Assembly (NCBI GenBank): GCA_020025535.1
Contig: JAHHRY010000005.1
Coordinates: 45,454 to 109,453 of the forward strand
From: Oscillospiraceae bacterium
Lineage (GTDB): Bacteria; Bacillota; Clostridia; Oscillospirales; Oscillospiraceae
Direction of reading: 5' to 3'
DNA: 64,000 bases
Part shown: positions 1 through 8,587 of the stretch, piece by piece
Layout: each line of letters begins with the position of its first letter
Numbering within the stretch: position 1 is the first letter of the stretch
Notes under the pieces: generated by a model
Told to the model about the DNA's origin: nothing
The model's input: the letters and a program-made list of their open reading frames with translations, nothing else
The model's database searches: none
Program-made: the position numbers and the translations under genes

Positions 1-257
1 TAGGGAGAATTTTCATCATCCCTTACAATGCAAAGACAATGTGTGACTTTTTCGTTATATTTATGTGCCTCACACATGGCACCCACCTCTATGCACAGAG
101 CTGCTGAACTATTGGCTGTTTCAATCGCTACACTGGAAAAATAGTGATCTTCCTGTGTACGAATTACAGCAGCACCACCCCAGCCTGTTGGATATCTTTT
201 TTCAATCAATTCTTTGGCAATTTGGAGCATTCTATTTTCAATTACAGGATTTCTCAT
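1..257 (-). CDS. Cytidine deaminase-like protein (3' end cut by window)
   Basis: Eighty-five codons are visible; the gene runs off the left edge. The protein resembles the short blasticidin-S/cytidine deaminase family. A central LCIEVGAMCEAHK segment holds the Cys-x-Glu zinc and proton-shuttle motif (the usual CAE), followed by a THCLCIVRDDE strand. The second zinc motif (PCGxC) would lie beyond the edge. The start is chosen at 257 because AATGAGG precedes it at good spacing; an in-frame ATG at 269 has no such site. The family deaminates cytidine-type nucleosides; the exact substrate cannot be told. AT-rich sequence upstream probably holds its promoter. Confidence 0.75.
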   Translation of the reverse strand, partial: MRNPVIENRMLQIAKELIEKRYPTGWGGAAVIRTQEDHYFSSVAIETANSSAALCIEVGAMCEAHKYNEKVTHCLCIVRDDENSP

Positions 258-408
258 TCTATACCTCATTAAAGAAAATTTTGATCAGTGTAGCTGTCAG
301 CTTTAATTCGATTATCTAACAGTTTATATTTTCATTATATATTATATAATCAACCCGTCCATGTGGCAACAGGTTCTTTCGTTACATTCACGGTATGCTT
401 TATTCACT

Positions 409-458
409 AAAAAGCGGCACCAAGGATCTGAAGTCTAAATCCTCGGTACCACTTTTCC
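409..458. terminator. Bidirectional rho-independent terminator
   Basis: GGCACCAAGGAT pairs with ATCCTCGGTACC around an 11-base loop, with A and T runs on both sides. It lies just after the pseudouridine synthase gene on the minus strand. Confidence 0.75.
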
Positions 459-512
459 TGCCTGACAGATGGTATAAAATTCTAACGGGTTCCTGTTTTT
501 CCGCAGCTGTCC

Positions 513-1475
513 TTATTTGTAATTCGGAAAATATTCTTTGACAAAGTCTACTTTTTCAACCTGAAAACTCTTTCCGTTCAGATACTCCAGTTCTCCGGCA
601 TCGGTGGTAAAACAGAACGTCAGCTTATAGGAGTACAGCGCCTGATAATTCCGGCCGTATCTCTTATCCAGCTTTCCATACTTACCGTCTCCCAGAAGAG
701 GATGTCCTGCATGGGCAAACTGCGCACGGATCTGGTGGGTTCTGCCGGTAATCAGCTCACACTCAACCAGAGAAAGACCGCTCTCAGAGGCCAGCACCCT
801 GTAATTTGTCTGGCAGGTCTTCGCACCGGGCTGAGGCTTATCCGAAACAAATACCCGGTTCTGCTTCGCATCCTTGAAAAGATAGCCTTTCAGACTTCCC
901 TCTCTGGGCTTCGGCGTACCTTCCACAATGGCAAGATACCGCTTATCCATTTCCCGGTCCTTGATTTTCTGATTCATAACCCGAAGGGCTTCCGCTGTCT
1001 TGGCAGCAATCACAATTCCCCCCGTGTTACGGTCAATGCGGTTGCACAGCGCCGGCGTAAACGAGTTTTCCTCTCTGGGACGCCATTCCCGCTTCTGGTA
1101 AAGATATGCCTGGATATGATCGATGAGAGTTCTTCCGTACTCCGCTCCGTCATGGGGATGCACCGCCAGTCCCGGGGCCTTATCCACCAGAAGAATATGC
1201 TCATCCTCGTAGACGATGTTCATCTTCGGAGTTGCTACCGTCAGATAGGCATTGTCTTCCCGGGGCTTGTCAAAGAACTCGTCATTGATATAGAGCTGCA
1301 GGGTATCGCCTTCTTTCAGGCGTGTGTCCCGCTCCACTCTGGCCCCATTGCATTTAATTCGTTTGATACGGATATACTTCTGTGCCAAAGAAGCCGGAAG
1401 CAAAGGCACCGCCTTGGCAAGAAAGCGATCCAGCCGCTGCCCGGCATCATTGGAACCAATTACAAATTCTTTCAT
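513..1475 (-). CDS. RluA-family 23S rRNA pseudouridine synthase
   Basis: 320 residues, usual for RluC/RluD-type enzymes. An N-terminal S4 RNA-binding domain (about residues 10-70) precedes the catalytic domain. The conserved catalytic segment is NRIDRNTGG near residue 145, with the catalytic Asp after the Arg; the usual form is HRLDxxTSG. Downstream, TGRTHQIRAQ is the other family hallmark. It converts uridines of large-subunit rRNA to pseudouridine in the cytoplasm. The start codon overlaps the hprK stop by four bases (ATGA), so the two are translationally coupled. Which uridine is modified cannot be assigned by eye. Confidence 0.9.
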   Translation of the reverse strand: MKEFVIGSNDAGQRLDRFLAKAVPLLPASLAQKYIRIKRIKCNGARVERDTRLKEGDTLQLYINDEFFDKPREDNAYLTVATPKMNIVYEDEHILLVDKAPGLAVHPHDGAEYGRTLIDHIQAYLYQKREWRPREENSFTPALCNRIDRNTGGIVIAAKTAEALRVMNQKIKDREMDKRYLAIVEGTPKPREGSLKGYLFKDAKQNRVFVSDKPQPGAKTCQTNYRVLASESGLSLVECELITGRTHQIRAQFAHAGHPLLGDGKYGKLDKRYGRNYQALYSYKLTFCFTTDAGELEYLNGKSFQVEKVDFVKEYFPNYK

Positions 1476-2419
1476 AGCATCTGGCCCATGTTTTCATCAA
1501 AGTTTCGGTTAATCTGCTCTGTGAACTCCATCGCGGCGTTGTATCCCATCTTCCGCTGACGGTTGTTCATAGCCGCCACCTCCAGAATCACCGCCAGATT
1601 ACGGCCTGGGGTGATGGGGATAGTATGCATGGGGATCTTTACGCCCAGAAGTTCCATATACTGTTCTTCCAGTCCCATACGGTCATAGGACTCCAGATTA
1701 TTCCACGGAACGATGTTCACTACCAGATTGATCTCATTTTCCGCCTTGACTGCGCCCATACCAAACAGCTTGGCCACATTGATAATGCCAATGCCGCGAA
1801 GCTCCACATAGTTGCGAATCACTTCCGGCGCAGTACCTACCAGAGAATTTCCTGAAATCTGGCGAATCTCCACGGCGTCATCGGCAATCAGTCTGTGTCC
1901 TCGTTTCAGAAGCTCCACCGCAGCTTCGCTCTTGCCCATACCGCTTTCGCCGGTCAGCAGGATTCCCTCGCCGTAGACCTCCATCAGAACGCCATGGCGC
2001 GTGACACGGGGTGCCAGTGCACCGCGCAGATAGGTGATGACGGCCGAAATAATGGTACTCGTCGCTTCCTGTGTGGAGAGAATCGTGATATTGTGTTTCT
2101 TGGCCATGGCAACGCAGGCGGCATCCGGCTGCATTCCCCGGGCAATCAGCAGCGCAGGGCATTTGTAAGAAAACAGATGGTCAAATACACGATAGCGCTC
2201 TTCTTCCGTCAGCTTGCTCAGGTAGCTCATTTCCACATTACCCAGAACCTGCAGACGCATGGGCTCAAAATGATCAAAATAACCCGCCAGCTGCAGACCG
2301 GGTCTTGCCACGTCCTCCACAGTCAAACGGATTGAAGCATAGTCAGTGGATGCATAAAACACTTTTAACTGGAAAGCATCCACGAGTGTTGTAAGGGCCA
2401 CGCTGTACGTATCGATCAT
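1472..2419 (-). CDS. hprK: HPr kinase/phosphorylase
   Basis: Phosphorylates Ser46 of HPr in response to glycolytic metabolites and reverses the reaction, feeding carbon catabolite control in Firmicutes. Walker A is GESGMGKSE near residue 155, followed by the HprK-specific KRGHRLIADDAVEI and the signature LRGIGIINVAKLFG. A GTG nine bases upstream (2428) is in frame, but the GAGGTGG ribosome site sits five bases before the ATG at 2419, so 315 residues is preferred. The downstream gene is a coupled pseudouridine synthase; no ptsH is in view. Confidence 0.95.
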   Translation of the reverse strand: MIDTYSVALTTLVDAFQLKVFYASTDYASIRLTVEDVARPGLQLAGYFDHFEPMRLQVLGNVEMSYLSKLTEEERYRVFDHLFSYKCPALLIARGMQPDAACVAMAKKHNITILSTQEATSTIISAVITYLRGALAPRVTRHGVLMEVYGEGILLTGESGMGKSEAAVELLKRGHRLIADDAVEIRQISGNSLVGTAPEVIRNYVELRGIGIINVAKLFGMGAVKAENEINLVVNIVPWNNLESYDRMGLEEQYMELLGVKIPMHTIPITPGRNLAVILEVAAMNNRQRKMGYNAAMEFTEQINRNFDENMGQML

Positions 2420-2517
2420 TTTTGCCACCTCTTTCTTTTATGTTGTCTACATTATACTTAGGATTCGTCCGAATAGCAATATTTTTTCAAAAAAATAAAA
2501 AAATCTTAAAAAAATAC

Positions 2518-2546
2518 TTGCATTTTTCGGCGATATCTGGTATCAT
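2518..2546 (+). promoter_or_regulatory. Promoter of rpmB
   Basis: TTGCAT (2518-2523) and TATCAT (2541-2546) with a 17-base spacer, about 60 bases before the rpmB start. Confidence 0.6.
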
Positions 2547-2605
2547 ACTCTAGCGCCTGTAATGGTGTCATTTCGTAAAAATGTTTCGGATGGGAGGTGC
2601 AACGA

Positions 2606-2794
2606 ATGGCGAAGTGTGATTTTTGCGGTAAGGGTGTAACCTTTGGTATTAAGGTCTCCCACTCCCACAGACGTTCCAACCGTGCTTGGAAGCCCAACAT
2701 CAAGCGGGTTAAGGCTGTTGTCAACGGTACTCCGTGCCATGTGTACGCTTGTACCAGATGCCTCCGTTCCAACAAGGTTGAGCGGGCTATCTGA
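2606..2794 (+). CDS. rpmB: 50S ribosomal protein L28
   Basis: 62 residues. It opens with MAKCDFCGKG, a Cys pair typical of zinc-binding bacterial L28, and carries the SHSHRRSNRAWKPN core and a second CTRCLR pair. All four zinc ligands are present, so this is the C+ form. The start is the ATG after GGGAGGTGC; a GTG inside the ribosome site is rejected. It stands alone between a promoter and a terminator. Confidence 0.97.
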   Translation: MAKCDFCGKGVTFGIKVSHSHRRSNRAWKPNIKRVKAVVNGTPCHVYACTRCLRSNKVERAI

Positions 2795-2813
2795 TTCCCC
2801 ACTGTGGTCAATT

Positions 2814-2845
2814 ACGGCATTGCTTCGGCAATGCCGTTTTATTTT
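2814..2845 (+). terminator. Terminator after rpmB
   Basis: A perfect 10-bp stem, ACGGCATTGC/GCAATGCCGT, with a TTCG tetraloop and a T-rich tail. Confidence 0.9.
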
Positions 2846-2964
2846 TCCCGGTATTTTCTCTTGGGCAGTCTTTCCGGACATATGATCTCCAAAGGTGCCT
2901 TCCGTCAGATCCGCCGTTCAAAATTTCAGTTTTCCTTCCCCTCGCCGGCTAAATGCATAAATGC

Positions 2965-3001
2965 AAAAACCTCTGCAGCAAACTGCGCTGCAGAGGTTTT
3001 T
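2965..3001 (-). terminator. Terminator after gpsA
   Basis: ACCTCTGCAGC/GCTGCAGAGGT stem flanked by A5 and T5, so it can work in both directions. It closes the der-plsY-gpsA operon on the minus strand. Confidence 0.85.
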
Positions 3002-3018
3002 ATTATTTTACTGCTATG

Positions 3019-4017
3019 TTACAGCCATCCGGCATCCTCAGACTCTGCTTTGCGCTGCCGCATCAGCAAGCCCTGTACCATCTCCCGTGCCGGCTTTCCC
3101 TCGTACAGGACGGCATAGGCAGCTCCTACAATAGGCATTTCAACGCCCTGCTGTTTTCCCAAAGCCCATGCAGATTTTGCGGCATAGTATCCTTCTACCA
3201 CGGCACCGACTTCCTGCATGGCTTCCTGAGGCGTCTTGCCGCTTCCGATCAGGATGCCACTTCTGCGATTTCTGGAATGCATGGACGTGCAGGTTACAAT
3301 CAGGTCTCCCACACCGGCAAGGCCGGCAAAGGTATCCTTGCTTGCCCCGAGAGAAACACCCAGACGGGCAATTTCCGTAAGGCCTCTTGTCATCAGCATT
3401 GCCTTGGAATTGTCACCATAGCCCAGGCCGTCACTGATACCGGCACAAAGTGCGATTACATTTTTCAGTGCACCGCCCAGTTCTGCGCCAATCACATCCG
3501 GACTTGTGTAGACACGGAAAGTATCCGACATGAAGGCATTCTGAACAAACTCCGCCAATTTTTTATCCAGACAAGCTGCCAGGCAGCCGGTAGGAATATT
3601 CTTGGCAACTTCCTCAGCATGACTGGGGCCGGTGAGAACCACCACATTTTTGTGCGTCTCTTCCTCGACCACCTGGCTCATGCGTTTCAGTGTGTCCGCT
3701 TCGATACCCTTAGTGACAGATACCAGCACCGTATTTTCGTCCAGATACGGTGCAATCTTCCGGCAGACATCCCGAATCGGGAAAGAGGGACAGGCAATGA
3801 CCACCAGTTCCCTGCCCGACACGCAGGCAGGATCTGCAGAGATTTCCAGCTCGTCCACCAGGGTAACGCCCTTCAGCATAGGGTTTTTCCGCGTATTGCG
3901 GAGCAACTCTGCCTTCTTGGGATCATGGGACCAAAGAACCGTTTTATGACCGTTACGGCACAGAGTAAGTGCCAGAGCCGTGCCCCATCCGCCGCTTCCT
4001 ACAACTGCCGCTTTCAT
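3019..4017 (-). CDS. gpsA: NAD(P)H-dependent glycerol-3-phosphate dehydrogenase
   Basis: Makes sn-glycerol-3-phosphate from dihydroxyacetone phosphate for phospholipid synthesis. 332 residues, standard length. The N-terminus has the Rossmann motif GSGGWGTALA. The conserved catalytic region carries LKNVIALCAGISDGLGYGDN, with the family's active-site Lys. The start at 4017 gives an ATGA overlap with plsY and follows AAGGGAAAAAAGA. It directly follows plsY, whose acyltransferase uses its product, so the pair forms one lipid-precursor unit. Confidence 0.96.
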   Translation of the reverse strand: MKAAVVGSGGWGTALALTLCRNGHKTVLWSHDPKKAELLRNTRKNPMLKGVTLVDELEISADPACVSGRELVVIACPSFPIRDVCRKIAPYLDENTVLVSVTKGIEADTLKRMSQVVEEETHKNVVVLTGPSHAEEVAKNIPTGCLAACLDKKLAEFVQNAFMSDTFRVYTSPDVIGAELGGALKNVIALCAGISDGLGYGDNSKAMLMTRGLTEIARLGVSLGASKDTFAGLAGVGDLIVTCTSMHSRNRRSGILIGSGKTPQEAMQEVGAVVEGYYAAKSAWALGKQQGVEMPIVGAAYAVLYEGKPAREMVQGLLMRQRKAESEDAGWL

Positions 4018-4634
4018 TCTTTTTTCCCTTTCTGTCCCATCTTGGACTCTGTGCCCTTGATCAGGCGGCCAATATTGGCTCTGTGCATAAAGATAGCCAG
4101 CAGGCACAGGAAGATGCTTCCGGCAACAATCCAGGGGTGATCCCAATACATCACCGAGAAACCAATTCCGAAACCAACAGCCGTCATCAGTGAGCCAACG
4201 GAAACATATCTGGTCAGCAGTACACTAACGGCAAAAACCGCAAGCAAAACAAGGAATATACGCCAATCCATCACCAGTGCAGCAGTCGCACCGCACATAA
4301 TGCCTTTGCCGCCCCGGAATCCCAATGTTGCCGGGAAATTATGGCCCAGGGTAACCATAAAGGCACCCAGCATCTTTCCTTCCATTCCATAGCCGTACGG
4401 CTCCAGCAGCAGGCAGCACAGCAGGCAGGCCAGTGCAGTCTTACCTGCATCCACCAGAACCACAATCGCAGCACTGGCGCTGCCGTAATTACGGACAAAG
4501 TTCGTCAGGCCTGCATTGCCGCTTCCGTGCGTGCGGACGTCCTCATGAGCCTTCAGGTTGGAAACAGAAATTGCACCGTTGATATTGCCCAGCATATAAC
4601 TCGCCAGTGCGCCTATGAGAATCGGATACCACAT
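4014..4634 (-). CDS. plsY: Acyl-phosphate:glycerol-3-phosphate acyltransferase PlsY
   Basis: Integral membrane enzyme of 206 residues that transfers an acyl group from acyl-phosphate to glycerol-3-phosphate, the first step of phosphatidic acid synthesis. The three family motifs are visible: HGSGNAGLTNFVRNYG near residue 36, GFRGGKG near 105, and the last conserved stretch near the C-terminus (HRANIGRLIKGTESK). Several hydrophobic spans cover most of the chain. A strong AAGGAGG precedes the ATG, three bases after the der stop. It lies between der and gpsA. Confidence 0.95.
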   Translation of the reverse strand: MWYPILIGALASYMLGNINGAISVSNLKAHEDVRTHGSGNAGLTNFVRNYGSASAAIVVLVDAGKTALACLLCCLLLEPYGYGMEGKMLGAFMVTLGHNFPATLGFRGGKGIMCGATAALVMDWRIFLVLLAVFAVSVLLTRYVSVGSLMTAVGFGIGFSVMYWDHPWIVAGSIFLCLLAIFMHRANIGRLIKGTESKMGQKGKKE

Positions 4635-4637
4635 GCC

Positions 4638-5969
4638 TTATTCCTCCTTATCACCCTTCTGACGAATCGTGATTCGTACCGGAGTTCCTTTCAGCCCAAA
4701 GACTTCCCGGATCTGGTTTTCCAGATACCGCTGATAGGAGAAATGGAACAGCCGTGCATCGTTGCAGAAAATAACAAAATGAGGAGGCTTGGTACCTGCC
4801 TGAGTCATATAGTAAATCTTCAGTCTGCGGCCTTTATCGGAAGGCGGCTGGACACGAGCTGTAGCATCCGCCAGGATGCTGTTCAGTGCGCCGGTGGTGA
4901 TTCGACTGGTATTCTGCTTGTGTACCTCCTGAATCACGGGGAACAGCTTGTCCACGCGCTGACCGGTAAGGGCGGACAGGAACACGACAGGCGCATAGGA
5001 CATATAGCTGAGGCCATCCCGGATGTCCAGCTCCTTGTCCCGCATGGTATTGGTTTCCTTGTCATCAACGGCATCCCACTTGTTCACAACAATGATGGCC
5101 GCTTTGCCAGCCTCGTGCACAAGTCCGGCAATCTTTGTATCCTGATCCGTGACACCATCATTGGCATCCACCAGAATCAGGCATACATCTGCCCGCTCTA
5201 TGGCGCTGATAGTACGCATATTGGAATACTTTTCGATGATATCGTCTACCTTACTCTTGCGGCGCATACCGGCCGTATCGATCAGGCAGTACTTACCTGT
5301 CTCGTTTTCAAAATAGCTGTCGATAGCGTCTCGCGTAGTACCTGCCACATTGGAAACAATGACACGTTCCTCACCGAGAATCCGATTCAACAGGCTGGAC
5401 TTGCCAACGTTGGGCTTGCCAACAATCGCAACATGGATCAGGTCATCGTCCTCTTCTTCGTCTCCGCCTTCCGGGAACTGCTCCAGACACCAATCCAACA
5501 AATCGCCGGTACCGTGGCCGTGGACAGCAGAAACCTCGAACAAGTCGCCAATTCCCAGGCCATAGAATTCAAACACATCCGCATTCACATAGCCAATGGA
5601 GTCACATTTATTGACAGCCAGAGCAACGGGCTTGCCACTTTTGCGAAGCATCGTAGCCACATCCTGATCCGCAGCCGTCACACCGGCACGGACATCCACT
5701 ACCATCACGATGCAGTCTGCCAGTTCAATGCCGATTTCTGCCTGCCGACGCATAAATTTCAGCATATCATTTTCCGTACCCGGCTCGATACCACCGGTAT
5801 CAACCAGAGAAAACGTGCGGCCACACCATTCACAGTCGCCGTAGATCCGGTCACGGGTGACACCGGGGGTATCCTCGACGATGGAAACTCTGCGGCCGGT
5901 CAGCTTATTAAACAGCATGGATTTGCCCACGTTGGGCCGTCCAACGATTGCAACCAAAGGTTTTGCCAC
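4638..5969 (-). CDS. der: Ribosome biogenesis GTPase Der (EngA)
   Basis: Tandem GTPase needed for 50S assembly. Two complete G domains are visible. The first opens with GRPNVGKS near residue 8 and has DTPGVTRD and DTGG; the second opens with GKPNVGKS near residue 177 and has NKWD. A C-terminal KH-like domain follows (YYMTQAGTKPPHFVIF). The reading frame stays open upstream, but AAAGGAG lies eight bases before a GTG at 5969 that begins VAKPLVAIVG; this is the family N-terminus, so a GTG start and 443 residues are chosen. Confidence 0.96.
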   Translation of the reverse strand: MAKPLVAIVGRPNVGKSMLFNKLTGRRVSIVEDTPGVTRDRIYGDCEWCGRTFSLVDTGGIEPGTENDMLKFMRRQAEIGIELADCIVMVVDVRAGVTAADQDVATMLRKSGKPVALAVNKCDSIGYVNADVFEFYGLGIGDLFEVSAVHGHGTGDLLDWCLEQFPEGGDEEEDDDLIHVAIVGKPNVGKSSLLNRILGEERVIVSNVAGTTRDAIDSYFENETGKYCLIDTAGMRRKSKVDDIIEKYSNMRTISAIERADVCLILVDANDGVTDQDTKIAGLVHEAGKAAIIVVNKWDAVDDKETNTMRDKELDIRDGLSYMSYAPVVFLSALTGQRVDKLFPVIQEVHKQNTSRITTGALNSILADATARVQPPSDKGRRLKIYYMTQAGTKPPHFVIFCNDARLFHFSYQRYLENQIREVFGLKGTPVRITIRQKGDKEE

Positions 5970-6084
5970 AGGGATCACTCCTTTCAAAGAGTTAATACTC
6001 ATTCCTATATTATTTCACATTTTCGCCGCAAAAGCAACGATAATATGGGAAACTTATACTTATTTCGCAAAGCTGCTTTTCTCC

Positions 6085-6121
6085 AAAAAAGGAAAAAGAG
6101 GAAGGCTGCTCGCCTTCCTCT
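6085..6121 (-). terminator. Terminator after rpmF
   Basis: Ten-bp stem AGAGGAAGGC/GCCTTCCTCT, followed on the minus strand by a T-rich tract. Confidence 0.8.
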
Positions 6122-6135
6122 GCGCTTTTCCTGCC

Positions 6136-6321
6136 TTAGTCAGCCTTGGCGGCCAGGACCTGACGGCCATTGTAGTTGCCGCAAGCCTTGCAGGCTCTGT
6201 GGGGCATAACGGGCTCGCCGCACTTGGGGCAGACCGCTACGCTGGGAGCAGACAGCTTCCAGTTGGAGCCACGGCGCTTATCGCGGCGGGCCTTGGAGAC
6301 TTTACACTTAGGGACAGCCAT
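6136..6321 (-). CDS. rpmF: 50S ribosomal protein L32
   Basis: 61 residues starting MAVPKCKVSKARRDKRRG. The zinc ribbon is visible: CPKCGEP and CKACGNY. The start follows GGAGGTGTCATCC; an overlapping GTG nine bases upstream is part of the ribosome site. It lies downstream of the DUF177 protein YceD, a very widely conserved pairing. Confidence 0.97.
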   Translation of the reverse strand: MAVPKCKVSKARRDKRRGSNWKLSAPSVAVCPKCGEPVMPHRACKACGNYNGRQVLAAKAD

Positions 6322-6372
6322 GGATGACACCTCCTTGGTAGAACTGCTTTTCAGACAGCATTCATTATGATT

Positions 6373-6873
6373 TTACTTCTCGAGAAGCTGCTTTAAAGCA
6401 GCAAAACGGGGATCGAGCTCCTTCTGGCAACTGCAGGGTCCATCGTTCAGGTTCTTGCCACAGCGGCAGCAAAGGCCCTTGCAATCTTCCTTGCACAGCA
6501 GCTTAGAATCCATATTCAGCACGAAAACCGTACGAATAATGTCTTCCAAATCGGCGCTGTCTCCCTCCAGAGGGAATACCCATTCATCTTCGTTCTCTTC
6601 GTTGCTCAGCTCCGTAACCAGTACCACATCAATGGGAATTTCCACATCGCGGGTAAACTCGGAAGCGCAGCGGTCGCAGACACCGTGCAGGCAGGTACGA
6701 ACCGTACCTGTCATCACGAGCACGCCGGCAGTATTCCGGACAACGCCTTCGGCGCTGACAGGCTCTGTTACCGGACAGCAGGTGCCAAACTGAAGATCAC
6801 TCAGATCGATACTGGTGGAGAAAGAAACGCTCGCACCGGGACAGTCTATTATTTTGGACAGTCCTAACAGCAT
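6373..6873 (-). CDS. YceD/DUF177 family protein
   Basis: About 166 residues. The family (YceD, DUF177) is nearly always encoded before rpmF and has been linked to 23S rRNA and ribosome biogenesis. Cys motifs are prominent: CDRCASEF mid-protein and a C-terminal CRCGKNLNDGPCSC block followed by DPRFAALKQLLE, the usual family ending. The frame extends 20 codons further upstream, but GAGGGGGATACT lies just before the ATG at 6873 that begins MLLGLSKI, so that start is used. Confidence 0.9.
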   Translation of the reverse strand: MLLGLSKIIDCPGASVSFSTSIDLSDLQFGTCCPVTEPVSAEGVVRNTAGVLVMTGTVRTCLHGVCDRCASEFTRDVEIPIDVVLVTELSNEENEDEWVFPLEGDSADLEDIIRTVFVLNMDSKLLCKEDCKGLCCRCGKNLNDGPCSCQKELDPRFAALKQLLEK

Positions 6874-6942
6874 AGTATCCCCCTCTTCACAGTCACTCCC
6901 AGATATTATATAGGCTTTTATGTCATTTGTCAAATGTTATTT

Positions 6943-8466
6943 TCAAAATAATTCAGGAATCTTCTTATTTTTTCTCGTCTTTCCTCCCGGCCTGATCAAA
7001 CCCAGCAGCCAAAGAAAATCCTCCCTGTGTACCACCTGCAGCAGACAAAGCAAACTAAAGAGCATACCGACATAGGCAACGGTCTTTCCTATGGGATTTT
7101 CGATCATTCCCGCGCCCTTCACCGCAGCCAGCGTGGCTGCAATCGTCATGGCCGGTATCCATACCGGAATATGCATTCCCGAGATTTTCAGCAGAAGACG
7201 CAGGCTCAGCAGCGCATTTAGCAGATGCGAAACAAAAAAGCTGAAAAAATATCCCCGGATTCCATATGCCGGTAGCAGCAGATACAGCAGTACCAAATCC
7301 AAACCGGATGTCAGAATATTGTTTCGGACACAGATTTTCTGCTGTCCCAGTCCCTTTGTCATGGCATCTATGATTGCATCACAGTAAAGCATGGGTGCCA
7401 ACAGCGCAAACCATCGCAGATACATCCCGGCCTCTTCTGTTTTATAAAGCCAAAGGCAGATTGGCTCCGAAAGCAAAAACAGGAGGCCGCCGCAACAGGC
7501 TCCGTAGAGCAAAGCCACCCGAAGACTCCGGCGCACCAGATACCGGATCCGTGTTTTGCTTCCCGCAGCGTTACAGCGTGCCAGCTCCGGAATCAGCAAA
7601 TCCGCCAAGCCATACAAAATCGCTGCCGGAAACATCAGCACAGGAAATACCATACCGCACACAATTCCAAACTGCGCCAGTGCGTGCCCTCTTCCGGCAT
7701 ACAAAGACAGCCGTTTGGGTACCATCAGATTCTCCGTCGTGGAGATTCCCGCCTTCAGATCGTCCGCAAGCGCCAGCGGCAGAGCCGTCTGTGCCAGACG
7801 CTTCGCCATCGGAATTCTCGTCCCGGTCTCTTCTCTTTCCCGCACCCGTAGAATTGCCAGGCTTATCAACGTCAGCAAGCCACCCAGGCAACCACCCAGC
7901 ACCACCGACTGACAGGCTTTTCCAATATCCCTCCCTGCCCAGAATACCAGCGCTGCAGTTGTAACTGCCATAGAGCAGAACTGCTCCGCCACCTCCACAG
8001 CCGCCAGTGTGCCAATACGGTTTGCTGCTGTAAAATACCCGGTCATAACACCGGTCAGGCAAGTAACCGGAAGAAACGCCGCAAAAAGGCGTATGGCTCC
8101 CACAACCCGGAGATCTCCAATCCAATATTTTGCAATGGAAGGTGCAAAGCCATATACCACTCCCCCGACGGCTCCTCCAAAGCACAGGCCGTACAGGAAA
8201 CACGCAGAGAGTACCCATATTACGTTCTGCGGGCGTTTTCTGCCCAGTTCCTCAGCCGTTAAGTACATGGCGGCTGTCCGGATTCCGGCGATGCCCGCCG
8301 TCATCGTCAAAGAGGCCACCGACATTACCATCTGCAGTATTCCCACGCCGGCAGCGCCGATTCTGCCGGAAATAAACACCTGAAAGGAAGTGGACACCAG
8401 CCGCAGCAGTAAATTGACCCCCGTAAGTATCAGCGCATTGTAAAAGATATGTTTCCGTCGCTGCAT
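6943..8466 (-). CDS. MOP-superfamily flippase, SpoVB-like
   Basis: 507 residues with 12-14 hydrophobic spans spread over the chain and short polar loops. It opens with a run typical of the oligosaccharidyl-lipid flippase (MVF/SpoVB) group: YNALILTGVNLLLRL, then GRIGAAGVGILQM. Members move lipid-linked sugars across the membrane; the SpoVB branch acts in spore cortex synthesis. The ATG at 8472 sits inside the GAGGAGGGATGG ribosome site, so the next ATG at 8466 is taken. It is the last gene before yceD. The exact substrate is unknown. Confidence 0.85.
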   Translation of the reverse strand: MQRRKHIFYNALILTGVNLLLRLVSTSFQVFISGRIGAAGVGILQMVMSVASLTMTAGIAGIRTAAMYLTAEELGRKRPQNVIWVLSACFLYGLCFGGAVGGVVYGFAPSIAKYWIGDLRVVGAIRLFAAFLPVTCLTGVMTGYFTAANRIGTLAAVEVAEQFCSMAVTTAALVFWAGRDIGKACQSVVLGGCLGGLLTLISLAILRVREREETGTRIPMAKRLAQTALPLALADDLKAGISTTENLMVPKRLSLYAGRGHALAQFGIVCGMVFPVLMFPAAILYGLADLLIPELARCNAAGSKTRIRYLVRRSLRVALLYGACCGGLLFLLSEPICLWLYKTEEAGMYLRWFALLAPMLYCDAIIDAMTKGLGQQKICVRNNILTSGLDLVLLYLLLPAYGIRGYFFSFFVSHLLNALLSLRLLLKISGMHIPVWIPAMTIAATLAAVKGAGMIENPIGKTVAYVGMLFSLLCLLQVVHREDFLWLLGLIRPGGKTRKNKKIPELF

Positions 8467-8533
8467 TTCCATCCCTCCTCACCCAACGCTATGCGACAGC
8501 CTGTGGGAATTATGCCAACTTGTCTCCGGAGGG

Positions 8534-8574
8534 AATAAATAAATCGGAGCACCCCGTTTTCAGGATGCTCCGAT
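8534..8574 (-). terminator. Terminator after pepD
   Basis: ATCGGAGCA/TGCTCCGAT stem with an inner CC/GG extension, followed on the minus strand by TTATTTATT. Confidence 0.75.
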
Positions 8575-8587
8575 CAGTCATATCAAA

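Noticed and set aside
4341..6209. 622-codon open frame antisense to der
   Set aside because: Shadow of der; no recognisable domain or start signal.
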